Positions 9,923 to 22,154 of a stretch of DNA of 64,000 bases are shown here, one piece after another. The position numbers and the translations under genes are program-made. Position 1 is the stretch's first letter. Every line of letters begins with the position of its first letter. The notes under the pieces are model-generated. The model saw nothing but the letters and a program-made list of their open reading frames with translations. It was not told the DNA's origin and searched no databases. Location of the stretch: contig NZ_JADKYX010000007.1 in NCBI RefSeq assembly GCF_016093545.1, positions 186,001 through 250,000 on the forward strand, in the 5' to 3' direction. Source of the stretch: Massilia rhizosphaerae (GTDB lineage: Bacteria; Pseudomonadota; Gammaproteobacteria; Burkholderiales; Burkholderiaceae_D).

Positions 9923-10291
9923 TCAGTTGCGCGTGCGCAGATGCGCCAGCTCCTGCGCGACGGCGCGCGCGACGACTTGCTCGACGGTCACCTGCAAGCC
10001 GTCGCGCAATTCCGTCGCCAGCCGCGTCACCACGTGGTCCAGCACGGGGGCCATGCTGGTGCGGACCTGGTCCTCCAGCACGAGTTCGACGCGGTCCTGC
10101 AAGCGGTCGAGCACGCGCGCGACGATGCGTTCCTCGAGCGCATGCCACGCCTCGTCGTCGAGCGCGCCGGAGGGCGGTTCGGCGCCGGCCGCCGGGGCGG
10201 GGACGTCGGCGGCGGCAGGCGCGGGCGCGGTCTCGGCCACGACTTCGGTCAGGACCGGGATGCTTTCGTCGTTGAAGGGAACATCGCTCAT
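9923..10291 (-). CDS. Hypothetical protein downstream of holC (DUF2486-like)
   Basis: A 122-residue acidic, Ala/Pro-rich protein. It begins with a short conserved-looking block (SIPVLTEVV), then a disordered Ala-Pro linker, then a C-terminal helical region (WHALEERIVARVLDRLQDRV...LAHLRTR) likely to oligomerise. Its start overlaps the holC stop by 4 bp (ATGA), so translation is coupled. The SIPVLTEV start recalls DUF2486 proteins that follow holC in Burkholderiales; this assignment is tentative and the function unknown. Confidence 0.8.
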   Translation of the reverse strand: MSDVPFNDESIPVLTEVVAETAPAPAAADVPAPAAGAEPPSGALDDEAWHALEERIVARVLDRLQDRVELVLEDQVRTSMAPVLDHVVTRLATELRDGLQVTVEQVVARAVAQELAHLRTRN

Positions 10292-10713
10292 GACTGGCCC
10301 GCCACGAAGTGCGTCAACGGATACGATTGCTTCTTGTATGCGACGTAGCGCGCGCGGCCGGCGGCGGCGTCTTCCTCGTCCGTCGAGATGATTTCGAACA
10401 CGCGCGCAAACCGCTCGAAGCCGGCCGGCGTGCGGCGCGTGAGGTTCACGAGCATGTCGCGGTGCGGCAGCTCGACCTGTTCGTCGGCCGTGACGATCAC
10501 GGGCGTCTCCGGCGCCAGCGGATCGCCGGCCATCACGTGCGGGATGAAGTCGGTGCCGGACAGCGTCCACAGCGCCTCGTTCAGGGCGTCGGCCTGGGCC
10601 GGGCTGTCGGCCAGCAGGACGAGCTTCGCGTGCGCCGCGTACGCCTTGCGCGCGAGGCGGCAGGCGTAGCCGAGCTTGTCGGGGATGTTGGTGTGGAAGT
10701 CGATCCGGGTCAT
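10288..10713 (-). CDS. holC: DNA polymerase III subunit chi
   Basis: The chi subunit of the clamp loader, which contacts single-strand binding protein. About 141 residues, beginning MTRIDFHTNIPDKLGYACRL, with ALWTLSGTDFIPH and the C-terminal Y-x-A-Y-K-K segment seen in beta-proteobacterial HolC. An in-frame ATG 9 nt upstream (10722) overlaps the stop of the previous gene (TGATG) and could be the real, coupled start; the family normally begins at MTRIDFH. It belongs to the prlC-thioredoxin-fold-holC operon. Confidence 0.92.
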   Translation of the reverse strand: MTRIDFHTNIPDKLGYACRLARKAYAAHAKLVLLADSPAQADALNEALWTLSGTDFIPHVMAGDPLAPETPVIVTADEQVELPHRDMLVNLTRRTPAGFERFARVFEIISTDEEDAAAGRARYVAYKKQSYPLTHFVAGQS

Positions 10714-10721
10714 GGAAGTCA

Positions 10722-11393
10722 TCAGAACTGGAAGTCCGGTGGCGATTTTTTCGGCTGGGGTTGCTGTCTGGGTTGCTGCCGCCCGGCTTGCGCGGCGGCC
10801 GCGTCCGGCGCCGGTGCCACCGGCACGCGCGGCGGCGGCGCCGGCAAGCTGGCCGGGGCGGCCGCTTCGGCGGCGCCCGTCCGGTAGCCCGGCGGCAGCA
10901 TCGCCTCCCGTGGATAAGACGCCGAATCGAGCGCTTCGTTCCACGCGGCGGCCGCAAAGCCCGTCACCTGGCGGCGGCCGACGACGAGCAGCGGCAGCTC
11001 GTCCTTGCCACCGATGCCGTGCAGCGCCTGCCGGTCTTCCGGCGTGGTCACGGTCTTTTCCGCGAACGGGATGCCGCGCGCGCGCAGCAGGGCGCGGCCC
11101 TGGTCGCAGGCGTCGCAGTGCGCCGTCGTGTACAGGGTCACCGGATGGAGTTTCACGGCGCGCGCCAGTTCGTACGGCAGCGCCGGCGCCGCGTCGGGCC
11201 GGCCGTCCGCCTGCAGCACACTGGCCTGGCCCCGCGCGGGCGGCGTGTCGCTGTAATGCGTGACGCCGGCCGCGTCCTTCCACTTGTACATCCGGTCCTG
11301 GGCGACGGCGCCGGCGGCGCAGGCCGCGACGAGCGCGGCCAGGACGAGCATGCCGGCCTGCCGTCCCGCCCGATGTGCGCCGTGCTTCGGCAT
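10722..11393 (-). CDS. Secreted DUF4124-glutaredoxin domain protein
   Basis: A 223-residue exported protein. A signal segment (GMLVLAALVAACAAGAVAQ) is followed by a DUF4124 block (MYKWKDAAGVTHYSDTPP) and then a glutaredoxin-like domain with an active-site C-x-x-C (HCDACDQGRALL) and ELPLLVVG. The C-terminus is Pro/Ala/Gln-rich and probably disordered. This points to a periplasmic thiol-disulfide protein, partner unknown. The start could be the ATG at 11396 or 11393; GGAG is better spaced for 11393. It is 13 bp past the prlC stop and overlaps the possible upstream holC start. Confidence 0.87.
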   Translation of the reverse strand: MPKHGAHRAGRQAGMLVLAALVAACAAGAVAQDRMYKWKDAAGVTHYSDTPPARGQASVLQADGRPDAAPALPYELARAVKLHPVTLYTTAHCDACDQGRALLRARGIPFAEKTVTTPEDRQALHGIGGKDELPLLVVGRRQVTGFAAAAWNEALDSASYPREAMLPPGYRTGAAEAAAPASLPAPPPRVPVAPAPDAAAAQAGRQQPRQQPQPKKSPPDFQF

Positions 11394-11406
11394 CATCTCC
11401 GTTCCG

Positions 11407-13509
11407 TCAAGACTGCATGCCGTTGTGGCGCAGCAGTGCGTCGATCGTCGGTTCGCGGCCGCGGAAGGCCTTGAACGATTCCAGCGCGGGGCGCGAACCG
11501 CCCACGGCCAGGATCTCGCGGTGGAAGCGCTTGCCCGTTTCGTCGAGCAGTTGGCCGCCGCCCGCTTCGACGGCTTCCTCGAACGCGGCATACGCGTCCG
11601 CCGACAGCACCTCGGCCCATTTGTAGCTGTAATAGCCGGCCGCGTAACCGCCCGCGAAGATGTGCCCGAACGAATGCTGGAAGCGGTTGAACGACGGCGG
11701 AATCAGCACGGAGAACTTGTTGCGCACCTCGTCGACGAGGTTCTGCACCGTCTGCTGGCTGTTCGGGTCGAAGTCGTAGTGCAGGTGCATGTCGATCAGC
11801 GAGAACTCGACCTGGCGCAAGGTCTGCATGCCGGACTGGAAGTTCTTCGCCGCGAGCATCTTGTCGTACAGGGCGCGCGGCAGCGGTTCGCCGGTCTTCA
11901 CGTGCGCCGTCATGCCTTGCAGGACGTCCCACTCCCAGCAGAAGTTTTCCATGAACTGCGAGGGCAGCTCGACGGCATCCCATTCCACGCCCGAGATGCC
12001 GGACACGGACAGCTCGTCCACTTCCGTCAGCATGTGATGCAGGCCGTGGCCGAATTCGTGGAACAAGGTCGTTACCTCGTCGTGCGTGAACAGCGACGGT
12101 TGCAGCTTGCCGTTCATGTCCGCCACCGGCGGCGTGAAATTGCAGGTTAAATAAGCGATCGGCGTCTGCACGATGCCGCCCGTGGTGAGCCGGCGGCCGC
12201 GCGCGTCGTCCATCCACGCGCCCTGGCCTTTGCCCGGACGGGCGTACAAGTCGAGATAGAACTGGCCGACAAGTTGAGTACCTGAGTGGCCGCTCTTTTC
12301 GATGCGGAAGAAGCGCACGTCCGGATGCCACACGGGCGCGTCGTCGGGCGCGATCGTCACGTCGAACAACTTGGAGATCAGGCCGAACAGGCCGGCGACG
12401 ACCTTCGGTTCCGGGAAGTATTCCTTCACTTCCTGGGCGGAGAACGCGTAGCGCTTCTCGCGCAGCTTTTCCGACGCATAGGCCACGTCCCACGCCTGCA
12501 TGTCGGCGATGCCCAGTTCGTCCTTGGCGAATGCGCGCAGCTCGGCCAGGTCTTTTTCGGCGTACGGACGGGCGCGGCGCGCGAGGTCTTCCAGGAACTC
12601 GATCACGTGTTCCGGCGTCTCGGCCATCTTCGGTTCCAGCGAGACGTGGGCGAAGCTCCGGAAGTCGAGCAGCTTCGCTTCCTCGTCGCGCAGTTTCAGG
12701 AGCTGGGCGATGTTGCCCGTGTTGTCCCACTTCTCCAGCTCGGAGAACACGGCGCCCATCTCGGACGCCTTGGTGGCGTTGGCGCGGTAGATCTGTTCGC
12801 GCAATTCCCGCTTGTCGGCGAATTGCAGGATCGGGAAATAGGACGGGAAGTGCAGGCTGAATTGCCAGCCCGTCTTGCCGTCGCGCTCGGCCGCAGCGCG
12901 CGCGGCAGCCTTCACGTCGTCCGGCAGGCCGGACAGGTCGGCTTCGTCCGTGACGAGCAATTTATAGTCGTTGGTCGCGTCCAGCACGTTTTCCGAGAAG
13001 CGCGTGGACAATTTGGCCTGCTCTTCCTGGATCTCGGCGAAGCGTTCCTTCTGCTTTTCCGGCAGCTCGGCGCCGCCCAGGCGGAAGTCGCGCAGGGCGT
13101 TCTCGACGATGCGCTTGCGCGCGGGCGACAGGTTCGCGAAGTCGGCGCTGGCGCGCAGCTGCTTGTATTTGTCGAACAGCGCCTCGTTCTGGCCCAGCTC
13201 CGTCCAGAACTCGGTGATCTTCGGCTGGTTCTCGTTGTAGGTGGCACGCAGCTCGGGCGTGTCCATCACGTGGTTCAGGTGGTTGACGACGCCCCAGGCA
13301 CGGCCGAGGCGTTCCGTCGCTTCCTCGAGCGGGACGACGAAGTTGTCCCAGGTGACGCTGCCTTGCGCGGGCGCCTCGGCCTGACGCACGGCCGCGCGCG
13401 CGTCAAGGATCAGTTGCTCGATCGCGGGCGTGACGTGTTCCGGGCGGATCAGGTCGAACCGGGGCAAGCCCGAGAAGTCGAGGAGGGGATTGGTCGTTTC
13501 GGTCGTCAT
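11407..13509 (-). CDS. prlC: Oligopeptidase A (M3 metallopeptidase)
   Basis: Cytoplasmic zinc oligopeptidase that degrades short peptides such as cleaved signal peptides. The 700-residue length is typical. The catalytic HEXXH is visible as LFHEFGHGLHHML at about residues 470-480, and the third zinc ligand lies in the following helix region (SGVEWDAVELPSQFMENF). Heads the leftward operon with the thioredoxin-fold gene and holC. No anomaly is seen. Confidence 0.96.
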   Translation of the reverse strand: MTTETTNPLLDFSGLPRFDLIRPEHVTPAIEQLILDARAAVRQAEAPAQGSVTWDNFVVPLEEATERLGRAWGVVNHLNHVMDTPELRATYNENQPKITEFWTELGQNEALFDKYKQLRASADFANLSPARKRIVENALRDFRLGGAELPEKQKERFAEIQEEQAKLSTRFSENVLDATNDYKLLVTDEADLSGLPDDVKAAARAAAERDGKTGWQFSLHFPSYFPILQFADKRELREQIYRANATKASEMGAVFSELEKWDNTGNIAQLLKLRDEEAKLLDFRSFAHVSLEPKMAETPEHVIEFLEDLARRARPYAEKDLAELRAFAKDELGIADMQAWDVAYASEKLREKRYAFSAQEVKEYFPEPKVVAGLFGLISKLFDVTIAPDDAPVWHPDVRFFRIEKSGHSGTQLVGQFYLDLYARPGKGQGAWMDDARGRRLTTGGIVQTPIAYLTCNFTPPVADMNGKLQPSLFTHDEVTTLFHEFGHGLHHMLTEVDELSVSGISGVEWDAVELPSQFMENFCWEWDVLQGMTAHVKTGEPLPRALYDKMLAAKNFQSGMQTLRQVEFSLIDMHLHYDFDPNSQQTVQNLVDEVRNKFSVLIPPSFNRFQHSFGHIFAGGYAAGYYSYKWAEVLSADAYAAFEEAVEAGGGQLLDETGKRFHREILAVGGSRPALESFKAFRGREPTIDALLRHNGMQS

Positions 13510-13581
13510 GGTTCGCTTCCTTGTGTATTCAATCTCACCGCCATCTTACCCGGGGCCGGCCGAATTCGGGCATTCACGAAC

Positions 13582-13659
13582 GCGTAGGGTGGGCACCCTG
13601 TGCCCACCATGTGTTTGCAGTCCGCATGCGTTTGGTGGGCACGGGGTGCCCACCCTACA
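13582..13659. repeat. Palindromic repeat pair, second copy
   Basis: GCGTAGGGTGGGCACCCTGT-GCCCACC (13582-13608) and GGTGGGCACGGGGTGCCCAC-CCTAC (13634-13658) form an inverted pair in the gap between folD and prlC. They are the same units as at 3981-4042 but in reversed order, so the elements occur as modular hairpins. Confidence 0.75.
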
Positions 13660-13660
13660 G

Positions 13661-14518
13661 TCAGCTACGTTTCGCGACGCGCTCGGCCGACTCCACAGTA
13701 TTCATGAGCAGCATCGTGATGGTCATCGGCCCCACGCCGCCCGGCACCGGGGTGACGTGGGACGCGACTTCCTTGACGCTGTCGAAGTCGACGTCGCCGC
13801 ACAGTTTGCCTTCATCGTTGCGGTTGATGCCCACGTCGATCACGATGGCGCCCGGCTTGACCATGTCGCCCGTCAGCGTGTTGCGGCGGCCGACGGCCGC
13901 GACGACGACGTCCGCCTGGCGCGTGTGGTAGCCCAGGTCCGGCGTACCGCTATGGCAGATGGTGACGGTGGCGTTCTGTTGCAAGAGCAGCAGCGCCATC
14001 GGCTTGCCGACCGTGTTGCTGCGGCCGATGACGACGGCGTGCTTGCCGCGCAGGTCGACGCCGGTCGTCTCGATCAGCTTCATGCAGCCGTACGGCGTGC
14101 ACGGGCGGAAGCCTTCCAGGCCGGCCATCAGTTCGCCGGCGGAAAGCACCGAGTAGCCGTCCACGTCCTTGCTGGTGGCGATGGCTTCGATGACCTTCGA
14201 GGCGTCGATGTGCTTGGGCAGCGGCATCTGCACGAGGATGCCGTGGATGGCCGGGTCCGCGTTCAGCGCGGCGATCCGGTCGAGCAGGGCTTGTTCCGGG
14301 AAATCGGCCTCGTATTTTTCCAGCACCGAATGAAAGCCCACGTCGCCGCAGGCCTTGACCTTGTTGCGCACGTAGACGTGGCTGGCCGGATCGTCGCCGA
14401 CGATGATCACGGCCAGGCCGGGCTGGTGGCCGCTGGCGGTAAGGGCGGCGGTGCGGGCGGCGATGTCGGCGCGCAGTTGCTGGGAAAGTTTGACTCCGTC
14501 GATCAGTTGGGCGGTCAT
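13661..14518 (-). CDS. folD: Methylenetetrahydrofolate dehydrogenase/cyclohydrolase FolD
   Basis: Bifunctional cytoplasmic enzyme of one-carbon metabolism (5,10-methylene-THF to 10-formyl-THF, NADP-linked). At 285 residues it has the expected length. Signatures include the substrate-site Lys motif [13 protein letters not shown], the QMPLPKHI segment, [18 protein letters not shown] (nucleotide site) and the C-terminal PGGVGPMT. The ATG at 14518 is chosen because the family begins MTAQLIDG; upstream in-frame codons lack similarity. Confidence 0.97.
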   Translation of the reverse strand: MTAQLIDGVKLSQQLRADIAARTAALTASGHQPGLAVIIVGDDPASHVYVRNKVKACGDVGFHSVLEKYEADFPEQALLDRIAALNADPAIHGILVQMPLPKHIDASKVIEAIATSKDVDGYSVLSAGELMAGLEGFRPCTPYGCMKLIETTGVDLRGKHAVVIGRSNTVGKPMALLLLQQNATVTICHSGTPDLGYHTRQADVVVAAVGRRNTLTGDMVKPGAIVIDVGINRNDEGKLCGDVDFDSVKEVASHVTPVPGGVGPMTITMLLMNTVESAERVAKRS

Positions 14519-14710
14519 GATGGGACTCGTGTGCTGGACAAAAACGAAATTATAAGCGCGGCAAGGTGTCACGCGGGGTATCGCGCGCCGCCTGGCGGCA
14601 TTCGTCGTCATATTTATAGACGTGCCTGTACCGGGCGGGTGGCCGCGAAACCCGCATGCCATGCGCTCCGCATGGACCTCTTACCGCATTATGAAATTGA
14701 ATATCATATT

Positions 14711-14739
14711 TTGAAAATTGCGTGCTCCGCTGGTAGAAT
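14711..14739 (+). promoter_or_regulatory. Promoter of the pyruvate dehydrogenase operon
   Basis: TTGAAA (14711-14716), 17-bp spacer, TAGAAT (14734-14739), in an AT-rich patch (14690-14716) that stands out from the GC-rich surroundings. It lies about 95 bp before the aceE start, leaving an untranslated leader of roughly 85 nt. Confidence 0.75.
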
Positions 14740-14833
14740 CGTCGGGCTTTTATCAAGGGATAGACTTTTCGCCACCAAACGTCCGTGACGAATTCAGGAT
14801 CGGGTGGGGCACCACACTCAAGGAGACGTAGCA

Positions 14834-17530
<2,697 letters not shown>

Positions 17531-17542
17531 TGCTCTGAGCCT

Positions 17543-17568
17543 GTCGCCCCTGCCCGTGCGGGGGCGAC
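17543..17568 (+). other. Intercistronic stem-loop between aceE and aceF
   Basis: GTCGCCCC / GGGGCGAC, an 8-bp stem with a 10-nt loop, lies 13 nt past the aceE stop and lacks a T tract. It is more likely an mRNA processing or stability element than a full terminator. Confidence 0.5.
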
Positions 17569-17605
17569 GCATGACTGAGCTGACAATAATACGGAGCTAA
17601 CAAAG

Positions 17606-18943
17606 ATGAGCATTGTGGAAGTCAAAGTCCCCGACATCGGTGACTTCAAGGAAGTCGAAATCATCGAGCTGCTGGTCAAGCCGGGCGACACCATCAAGGT
17701 CGACCAGTCGCTGATCACGGTGGAATCGGACAAGGCCAGCATGGAAATCCCGTCCAGCCATGCGGGCGTCGTGAAGGAAATGAAGGTCAAGGTCGGCGAC
17801 AAGGTCGGCGAAGGCTCGCTCGTGCTGCTGCTCGAGGAAGCGGCCGGCGCCGCGCCGTCGGCACCGGCCGCGGAAGCCGCGCCGGCACCCGCCGCCGCAC
17901 CGGCTCCGGCCGCCGCGCCGGCACCGGCGCCTGCCGCCGCACCCGCCCCGGCCCCGGCACCTGCCGCGGCACCGGCGGCGAGCGCAGCAGCGGCTGCCGG
18001 CCCGGCACCGAGCTTCTCGACCGCCCACGCGTCGCCGTCCGTGCGCAAGTTCGCGCGCGAACTGGGCGTCGACCTGAACCAGGTGAAGGGTTCCGGTCCC
18101 AAAGGCCGCATCACCCAGCAGGACGTGCAGGGCTTCGTCAAGGCCGCGCTCACCGCCGGCCCGACCGCGGCACCGGCCGGTGCGGGCGGCGGCGCAGGCA
18201 TGAACCTGTTGCCGTGGCCGTCGCTGGACTTCTCCAAGTTCGGCGAAACGGAAGCCCAGCCGCTGTCGCGCATCAAGAAGATCTCCGGCCCGAACCTGCA
18301 CCGCAACTGGGTCATGATCCCGCACGTGACGCAGTTCGAGGAAGCCGACGTGACCGACCTGGAAGCGCTCCGCGTCGATTCGAACGCCGCCTACGCCAAG
18401 GCCAAGTCGCCGGTCAAGCTGACCATGCTGGCCTTCGTGATCAAGGCTTCCGTCGCCGCGCTGAAGAAGTTCCCGAACTTTAACGCGTCGCTGGACGAAC
18501 CCAACGGCCAACTGATCCTCAAGAAGTACTACAACATCGGCTTCGCGGCCGACACCCCGAACGGCCTCGTCGTCCCGGTCATCAAGGACGCCGACAAGAA
18601 GTCCGTGTCGCAGATCGCCACCGAAATGGGCGAGCTGTCGGCGCAGGCGCGCGAAGGCAAGCTGTCCCCGGCGAACATGCAGGGCGCGACCTTCACGATC
18701 TCGTCGCTGGGCGGCCTGGGCGGCACCGCGTTCACCCCGATCATCAACGCGCCGGAAGTCGCGATCCTGGGCCTGTCCAAGTCCTCGATGAAACCGGTGT
18801 GGGATGGCAAAGCCTTCCAGCCGCGCCTGATGCTGCCGCTGTCGCTGTCGTTCGATCACCGCGTGATCGACGGCGCCGCCGGCGCCCGCTTCACGACCTA
18901 CCTGGCCGATGTCCTGGCCGACCTGCGCAAGACGCTGCTGTAA
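17606..18943 (+). CDS. aceF: Dihydrolipoyllysine-residue acetyltransferase (PDH E2)
   Basis: Core acetyltransferase of the pyruvate dehydrogenase complex, 445 residues. Domains in order: one lipoyl domain (1-75, lipoyl Lys in ESDKASME), an Ala-Pro-rich swinging linker (about 85-135), a peripheral-subunit-binding domain (SPSVRKFARELGVDLNQVKG..., about 143-180), and the catalytic domain ending with the active-site motif SFDHRVIDGAAG near residue 415. Only one lipoyl domain is present, fewer than the three in E. coli. lpdA begins 9 bp downstream. Confidence 0.97.
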   Translation: MSIVEVKVPDIGDFKEVEIIELLVKPGDTIKVDQSLITVESDKASMEIPSSHAGVVKEMKVKVGDKVGEGSLVLLLEEAAGAAPSAPAAEAAPAPAAAPAPAAAPAPAPAAAPAPAPAPAAAPAASAAAAAGPAPSFSTAHASPSVRKFARELGVDLNQVKGSGPKGRITQQDVQGFVKAALTAGPTAAPAGAGGGAGMNLLPWPSLDFSKFGETEAQPLSRIKKISGPNLHRNWVMIPHVTQFEEADVTDLEALRVDSNAAYAKAKSPVKLTMLAFVIKASVAALKKFPNFNASLDEPNGQLILKKYYNIGFAADTPNGLVVPVIKDADKKSVSQIATEMGELSAQAREGKLSPANMQGATFTISSLGGLGGTAFTPIINAPEVAILGLSKSSMKPVWDGKAFQPRLMLPLSLSFDHRVIDGAAGARFTTYLADVLADLRKTLL

Positions 18944-18952
18944 GGAGAGCCC

Positions 18953-20758
18953 ATGAGCACCGTTGAAGTCAAAGTCCCCAACATCGGCGATTTCAAGGAC
19001 GTCGAGATCATCGAGCTGATGGTCAAGCCCGGCGACACCATCAAGGTCGACCAGTCGCTGGTCACCGTCGAATCGGACAAGGCCAGCATGGAGATCCCGT
19101 CGACCCATGCCGGCGTCGTGCAGGAACTGAAGGTCAAGGTCGGCGACAAGGTGAGCGAAGGCTCGCTGCTGCTGACCGTCGATGAAGCCGGCGCAGGCGC
19201 TTCGGGCGGGGCGCCTGCGCCGAGCGCCGCCGCGGCCCCGGCTCCGGCGGCCGCACCCGCCGCTCCGGCGCCGGCCGCAGCACCCGCCGCACCGGCAGCA
19301 CCGATCCCGAACGCGGCCAGCTACACCGGCCCCGTCGACATCGAATGCGAGATGATGGTGCTGGGCGCCGGTCCCGGCGGCTACTCGGCCGCGTTCCGCT
19401 CGGCCGACTTAGGGCTGAACACCGTCCTCGTCGAGAAGTACGCCACCTTGGGCGGCGTGTGCCTGAACGTGGGCTGCATCCCGTCCAAGGCGCTGCTGCA
19501 CGTGGCGCACATCATGGACGAGACGGCGCACATGGCGGACCTCGGCGTGTCGTTCGCCAAGCCGGACGTCGACATCGACAAGCTGCGCGCCTACAAGGAC
19601 AAGGTCATCAAGACGATGACCGGCGGCCTGGCCGGCATGGCCAAGTCGCGCAAGGTCAATGTCGTGCAGGGCGTCGGCAAGTTCCTGAGCCCGAACCACA
19701 TCGAAGTGACCGGCGCCGACGGTGCCAAGAAGGTCGTCGCATTCCAGAAGGCGATCATCGCGGCCGGTTCGGCCGTGGTAAAACTGCCGTTCGTGCCGGA
19801 AGACCCGCGCATCGTCGATTCGACCGGCGCGCTGGAACTGCGCCAGGTGCCGAAGCGCATGCTCGTCATCGGCGGCGGCATCATCGGCCTGGAGATGGCG
19901 ACCGTGTACTCGACCCTGGGCGCGCGCATCGACGTCGTCGAGATGATGGATGGCCTGATGCAGGGCGCGGACCGCGAGGCCGTCAAGGTCTGGCAGAAGT
20001 TCAACGCGCACCGCTTCGACAACATCATGTTGAAGACCAAGACTGTCGGCGTGGAAGCGCTGCCGGAAGGGATCAAGGTCACGTTCGAAGCCGCCGAGGC
20101 GGGCCAGCCGGCGCCAAGCGCGCAGGTCTACGACCTCGTGCTGGTGGCCGTGGGCCGCAGCCCGAACGGCAAGAAGATCGGCGCGGAAGCCGCCGGCGTC
20201 GCGGTCACCGACCGCGGCTTCATCCCGGTGGACGGCCAGATGCGCACCAACGTGCCGCACATCTTCGCCATCGGCGACCTGGTGGGCCAGCCGATGCTGG
20301 CGCACAAGGCCGTGCATGAAGCCCACGTCGCCGCCGAAGCCGCGCACGGCGAGAAGGCCTTTTTCGACGCGAAGGTGATCCCGTCGGTCGCGTACACCGA
20401 TCCGGAAGTGGCATGGGTCGGCCTGACGGAAGACGAGGCGAAAGCGAAGGGCGTCAAGGTCGAGAAGGGCCACTTCCCGTGGGCCGCCTCGGGCCGCGCC
20501 GTCGCCAACGGCCGCTCGGAAGGCTTCACGAAGCTGCTGTTCGATGCCGAGACCCACCGCATCATCGGCGGCACGATCGTCGGCACGAACGCCGGCGACA
20601 TGATCGGCGAGATTGCGCTGGCCATCGAGATGGGCGCGGACGGCGTGGACATCGGCAAGACGATCCACCCGCACCCCACGCTGGGCGAATCGATCGGCAT
20701 GGCGGCAGAAGCCTACGAAGGCGTCTGCACCGACTTGCCGCCGCCGCGCAAGCGTTGA
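18953..20758 (+). CDS. lpdA: Dihydrolipoyl dehydrogenase with N-terminal lipoyl domain (PDH E3)
   Basis: FAD enzyme that reoxidises dihydrolipoyl groups with NAD+. It has 601 residues, longer than the usual 470 because a complete lipoyl domain (1-75, Lys in ESDKASME) and an Ala-Pro linker precede the flavoprotein. Beyond these are the FAD motif [12 protein letters not shown], the redox-active disulfide [15 protein letters not shown], the NAD motif [11 protein letters not shown] and the C-terminal acid-base site HPHPTLGES. Lipoyl-E3 fusions are known in betaproteobacteria and Neisseria. Last gene of the operon; a terminator follows at 20781. Confidence 0.97.
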   Translation: MSTVEVKVPNIGDFKDVEIIELMVKPGDTIKVDQSLVTVESDKASMEIPSTHAGVVQELKVKVGDKVSEGSLLLTVDEAGAGASGGAPAPSAAAAPAPAAAPAAPAPAAAPAAPAAPIPNAASYTGPVDIECEMMVLGAGPGGYSAAFRSADLGLNTVLVEKYATLGGVCLNVGCIPSKALLHVAHIMDETAHMADLGVSFAKPDVDIDKLRAYKDKVIKTMTGGLAGMAKSRKVNVVQGVGKFLSPNHIEVTGADGAKKVVAFQKAIIAAGSAVVKLPFVPEDPRIVDSTGALELRQVPKRMLVIGGGIIGLEMATVYSTLGARIDVVEMMDGLMQGADREAVKVWQKFNAHRFDNIMLKTKTVGVEALPEGIKVTFEAAEAGQPAPSAQVYDLVLVAVGRSPNGKKIGAEAAGVAVTDRGFIPVDGQMRTNVPHIFAIGDLVGQPMLAHKAVHEAHVAAEAAHGEKAFFDAKVIPSVAYTDPEVAWVGLTEDEAKAKGVKVEKGHFPWAASGRAVANGRSEGFTKLLFDAETHRIIGGTIVGTNAGDMIGEIALAIEMGADGVDIGKTIHPHPTLGESIGMAAEAYEGVCTDLPPPRKR

Positions 20759-20780
20759 TGTAAGCGCTGTCCGTCGTAAC

Positions 20781-20805
20781 AAGCCGGGACCCTGCGTCCC
20801 GGCTT
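20781..20805 (+). terminator. Terminator of the aceE-aceF-lpdA operon
   Basis: AAGCCGGGAC / GTCCCGGCTT, a 10-bp stem with a 5-nt loop followed by TTTTTA, 22 bp past the lpdA stop. It also lies just past the stop of the convergent S41 gene and could act in both directions. Confidence 0.9.
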
Positions 20806-20824
20806 TTTTATGCCGGATCCACGG

Positions 20825-21856
20825 TCAATTCGTTCCCTGAAGCCGGCGCTGCAGCATGTCCTTCGCCACCGCAAGCGCCCGGTCCGGCGTCGCTGCGACA
20901 TCCGGTTGGACGCCCACGCCCTCCCAGTTGGTGTGGGTGATGGGACTGATGGTGCGTGCACTGGGTATCGCGGCGAAAAAATGGTCGGCAAGGCGGAAGG
21001 GACGCGTGGGGTGGGCGCCGCCCCAGGTCCGCTCGCCGATCAGCGTGGCGCGTTTCAGCGCCTGCATCGTGTAGGCGAAGTCTTCGCCGGCCGACATCGT
21101 GCCGGGGCTCGTCAGGATCAGGACCGGCTTCTTGCCGCCATAGCGCTTGCCGTCCAGCTGATCGACCGTCCAATGCGGCGTGGAGACACCGGTATCGCGA
21201 TCCCAGATGTCGTTGAGGCGCGTGCGTTCGTCGACGAAATAGCTGACCAGTAAAGCCACCCCGTCCGGTGCGCCGCCGTGGTTGTTGCGCAGGTCGATGA
21301 TCAGGCCGTCGGTGTCGGCGAGCTTGTCCATCGCCGCCGCATATTTGGCGGCCACAAGGAAGGGCGGCGGGAAGCCGGAAAGGTCGAGGTAGCCGATCCT
21401 GGAGCCCAGGTGATCGACTTTTTCCACCCCGAGGTTGGACGCGAGGATACGCTTGCGCGCCTCAGGGGGCGCGATGCGTTCCCACTCGGCCAGCGTCGTG
21501 GGGCGCGGCCCGATGTCACGCTCGGGCTGCACCAGCCCGGAGTCGAATCCCACGAATATATGCTTGTCATGAAGGACGTCGGCAACATCGGCCGTCAGCT
21601 GTTTTGCCAGCTGTTCGCCATCCGTGATCCCATCGTACTTGCCCTCGCGCTGGCGCTGGTGCAGGACCGCGCCGACCTGCCTGGCCTTGTCGGGAAAGAC
21701 ATAGTGATCGTTCAGCTTTGCCACGAGCGTATCGATTGCCTCCACGCGCATCGCGCTGTCGACAGCAATCGGGGGCGGCGGCTCGGGCGTGGCGGCACAG
21801 GCGCCGAGCGTGGTGAACAGCAGCAGACACGGTACGACGATCCATTTCTTTTTCAT
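20825..21856 (-). CDS. S41-family peptidase-like lipoprotein
   Basis: A 343-residue predicted lipoprotein: MKKK, a hydrophobic stretch and a lipobox TLGAC with Cys20. The body has the S41 (tail-specific protease/IRBP-like) layout: an N-terminal helical segment (RVEAIDTLVAKLNDHYVFPD), then IGYLDLSGF, DGLIIDLRNNHGG and the nucleophile block LTSPGTMSAGEDFAY with Ser in TMSAGE, near residue 250. The C-terminal VGVQPDV is also typical. Probably membrane-anchored, facing the periplasm; substrate unknown. The ATG at 21856 has AAGGAA upstream. Alone on its strand. Confidence 0.9.
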   Translation of the reverse strand: MKKKWIVVPCLLLFTTLGACAATPEPPPPIAVDSAMRVEAIDTLVAKLNDHYVFPDKARQVGAVLHQRQREGKYDGITDGEQLAKQLTADVADVLHDKHIFVGFDSGLVQPERDIGPRPTTLAEWERIAPPEARKRILASNLGVEKVDHLGSRIGYLDLSGFPPPFLVAAKYAAAMDKLADTDGLIIDLRNNHGGAPDGVALLVSYFVDERTRLNDIWDRDTGVSTPHWTVDQLDGKRYGGKKPVLILTSPGTMSAGEDFAYTMQALKRATLIGERTWGGAHPTRPFRLADHFFAAIPSARTISPITHTNWEGVGVQPDVAATPDRALAVAKDMLQRRLQGTN

Positions 21857-21932
21857 TTGTTTCCTTTGGCGGTGTGTAGGAAATGACGACTTCATCGCAA
21901 GGGTAATGAAGCGGGATGAGCGTAGCATAAAA

Positions 21933-21951
21933 ATTACCATTTGATAGTAAT
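21933..21951. promoter_or_regulatory. Interrupted palindrome upstream of S41 gene
   Basis: ATTAC-C-AT-TTG-AT-A-GTAAT, a 19-bp near-palindrome in an AT-rich patch 77 bp before the S41 start. It could be an operator; the regulator is unknown. The wider gap 21857-22154 holds no other recognisable feature. Confidence 0.35.
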
Positions 21952-22154
21952 ATCTTTGGCAATCACCCATCCTGCATACCGAATGGTAAGTTGATGCTGC
22001 GGATGCAGCCTTGGACCCGGCCGAGGGCCCCATCGTGGCCTTCAAGATGCGGCATCGCGTTTAACTGTGACAAACAGCGCATTTCTTGATTTCACAGTCT
22101 GCCAACCTGTCGCCCGGACGATAGGCAGTGCTTGAGCATCGAATGGAGAAATGC

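Noticed and set aside
17880..18000. Tandem repeat in aceF
   Set aside because: The GCC/CCG-rich repetition encodes the normal Ala-Pro linker of E2, not an independent repeat element.
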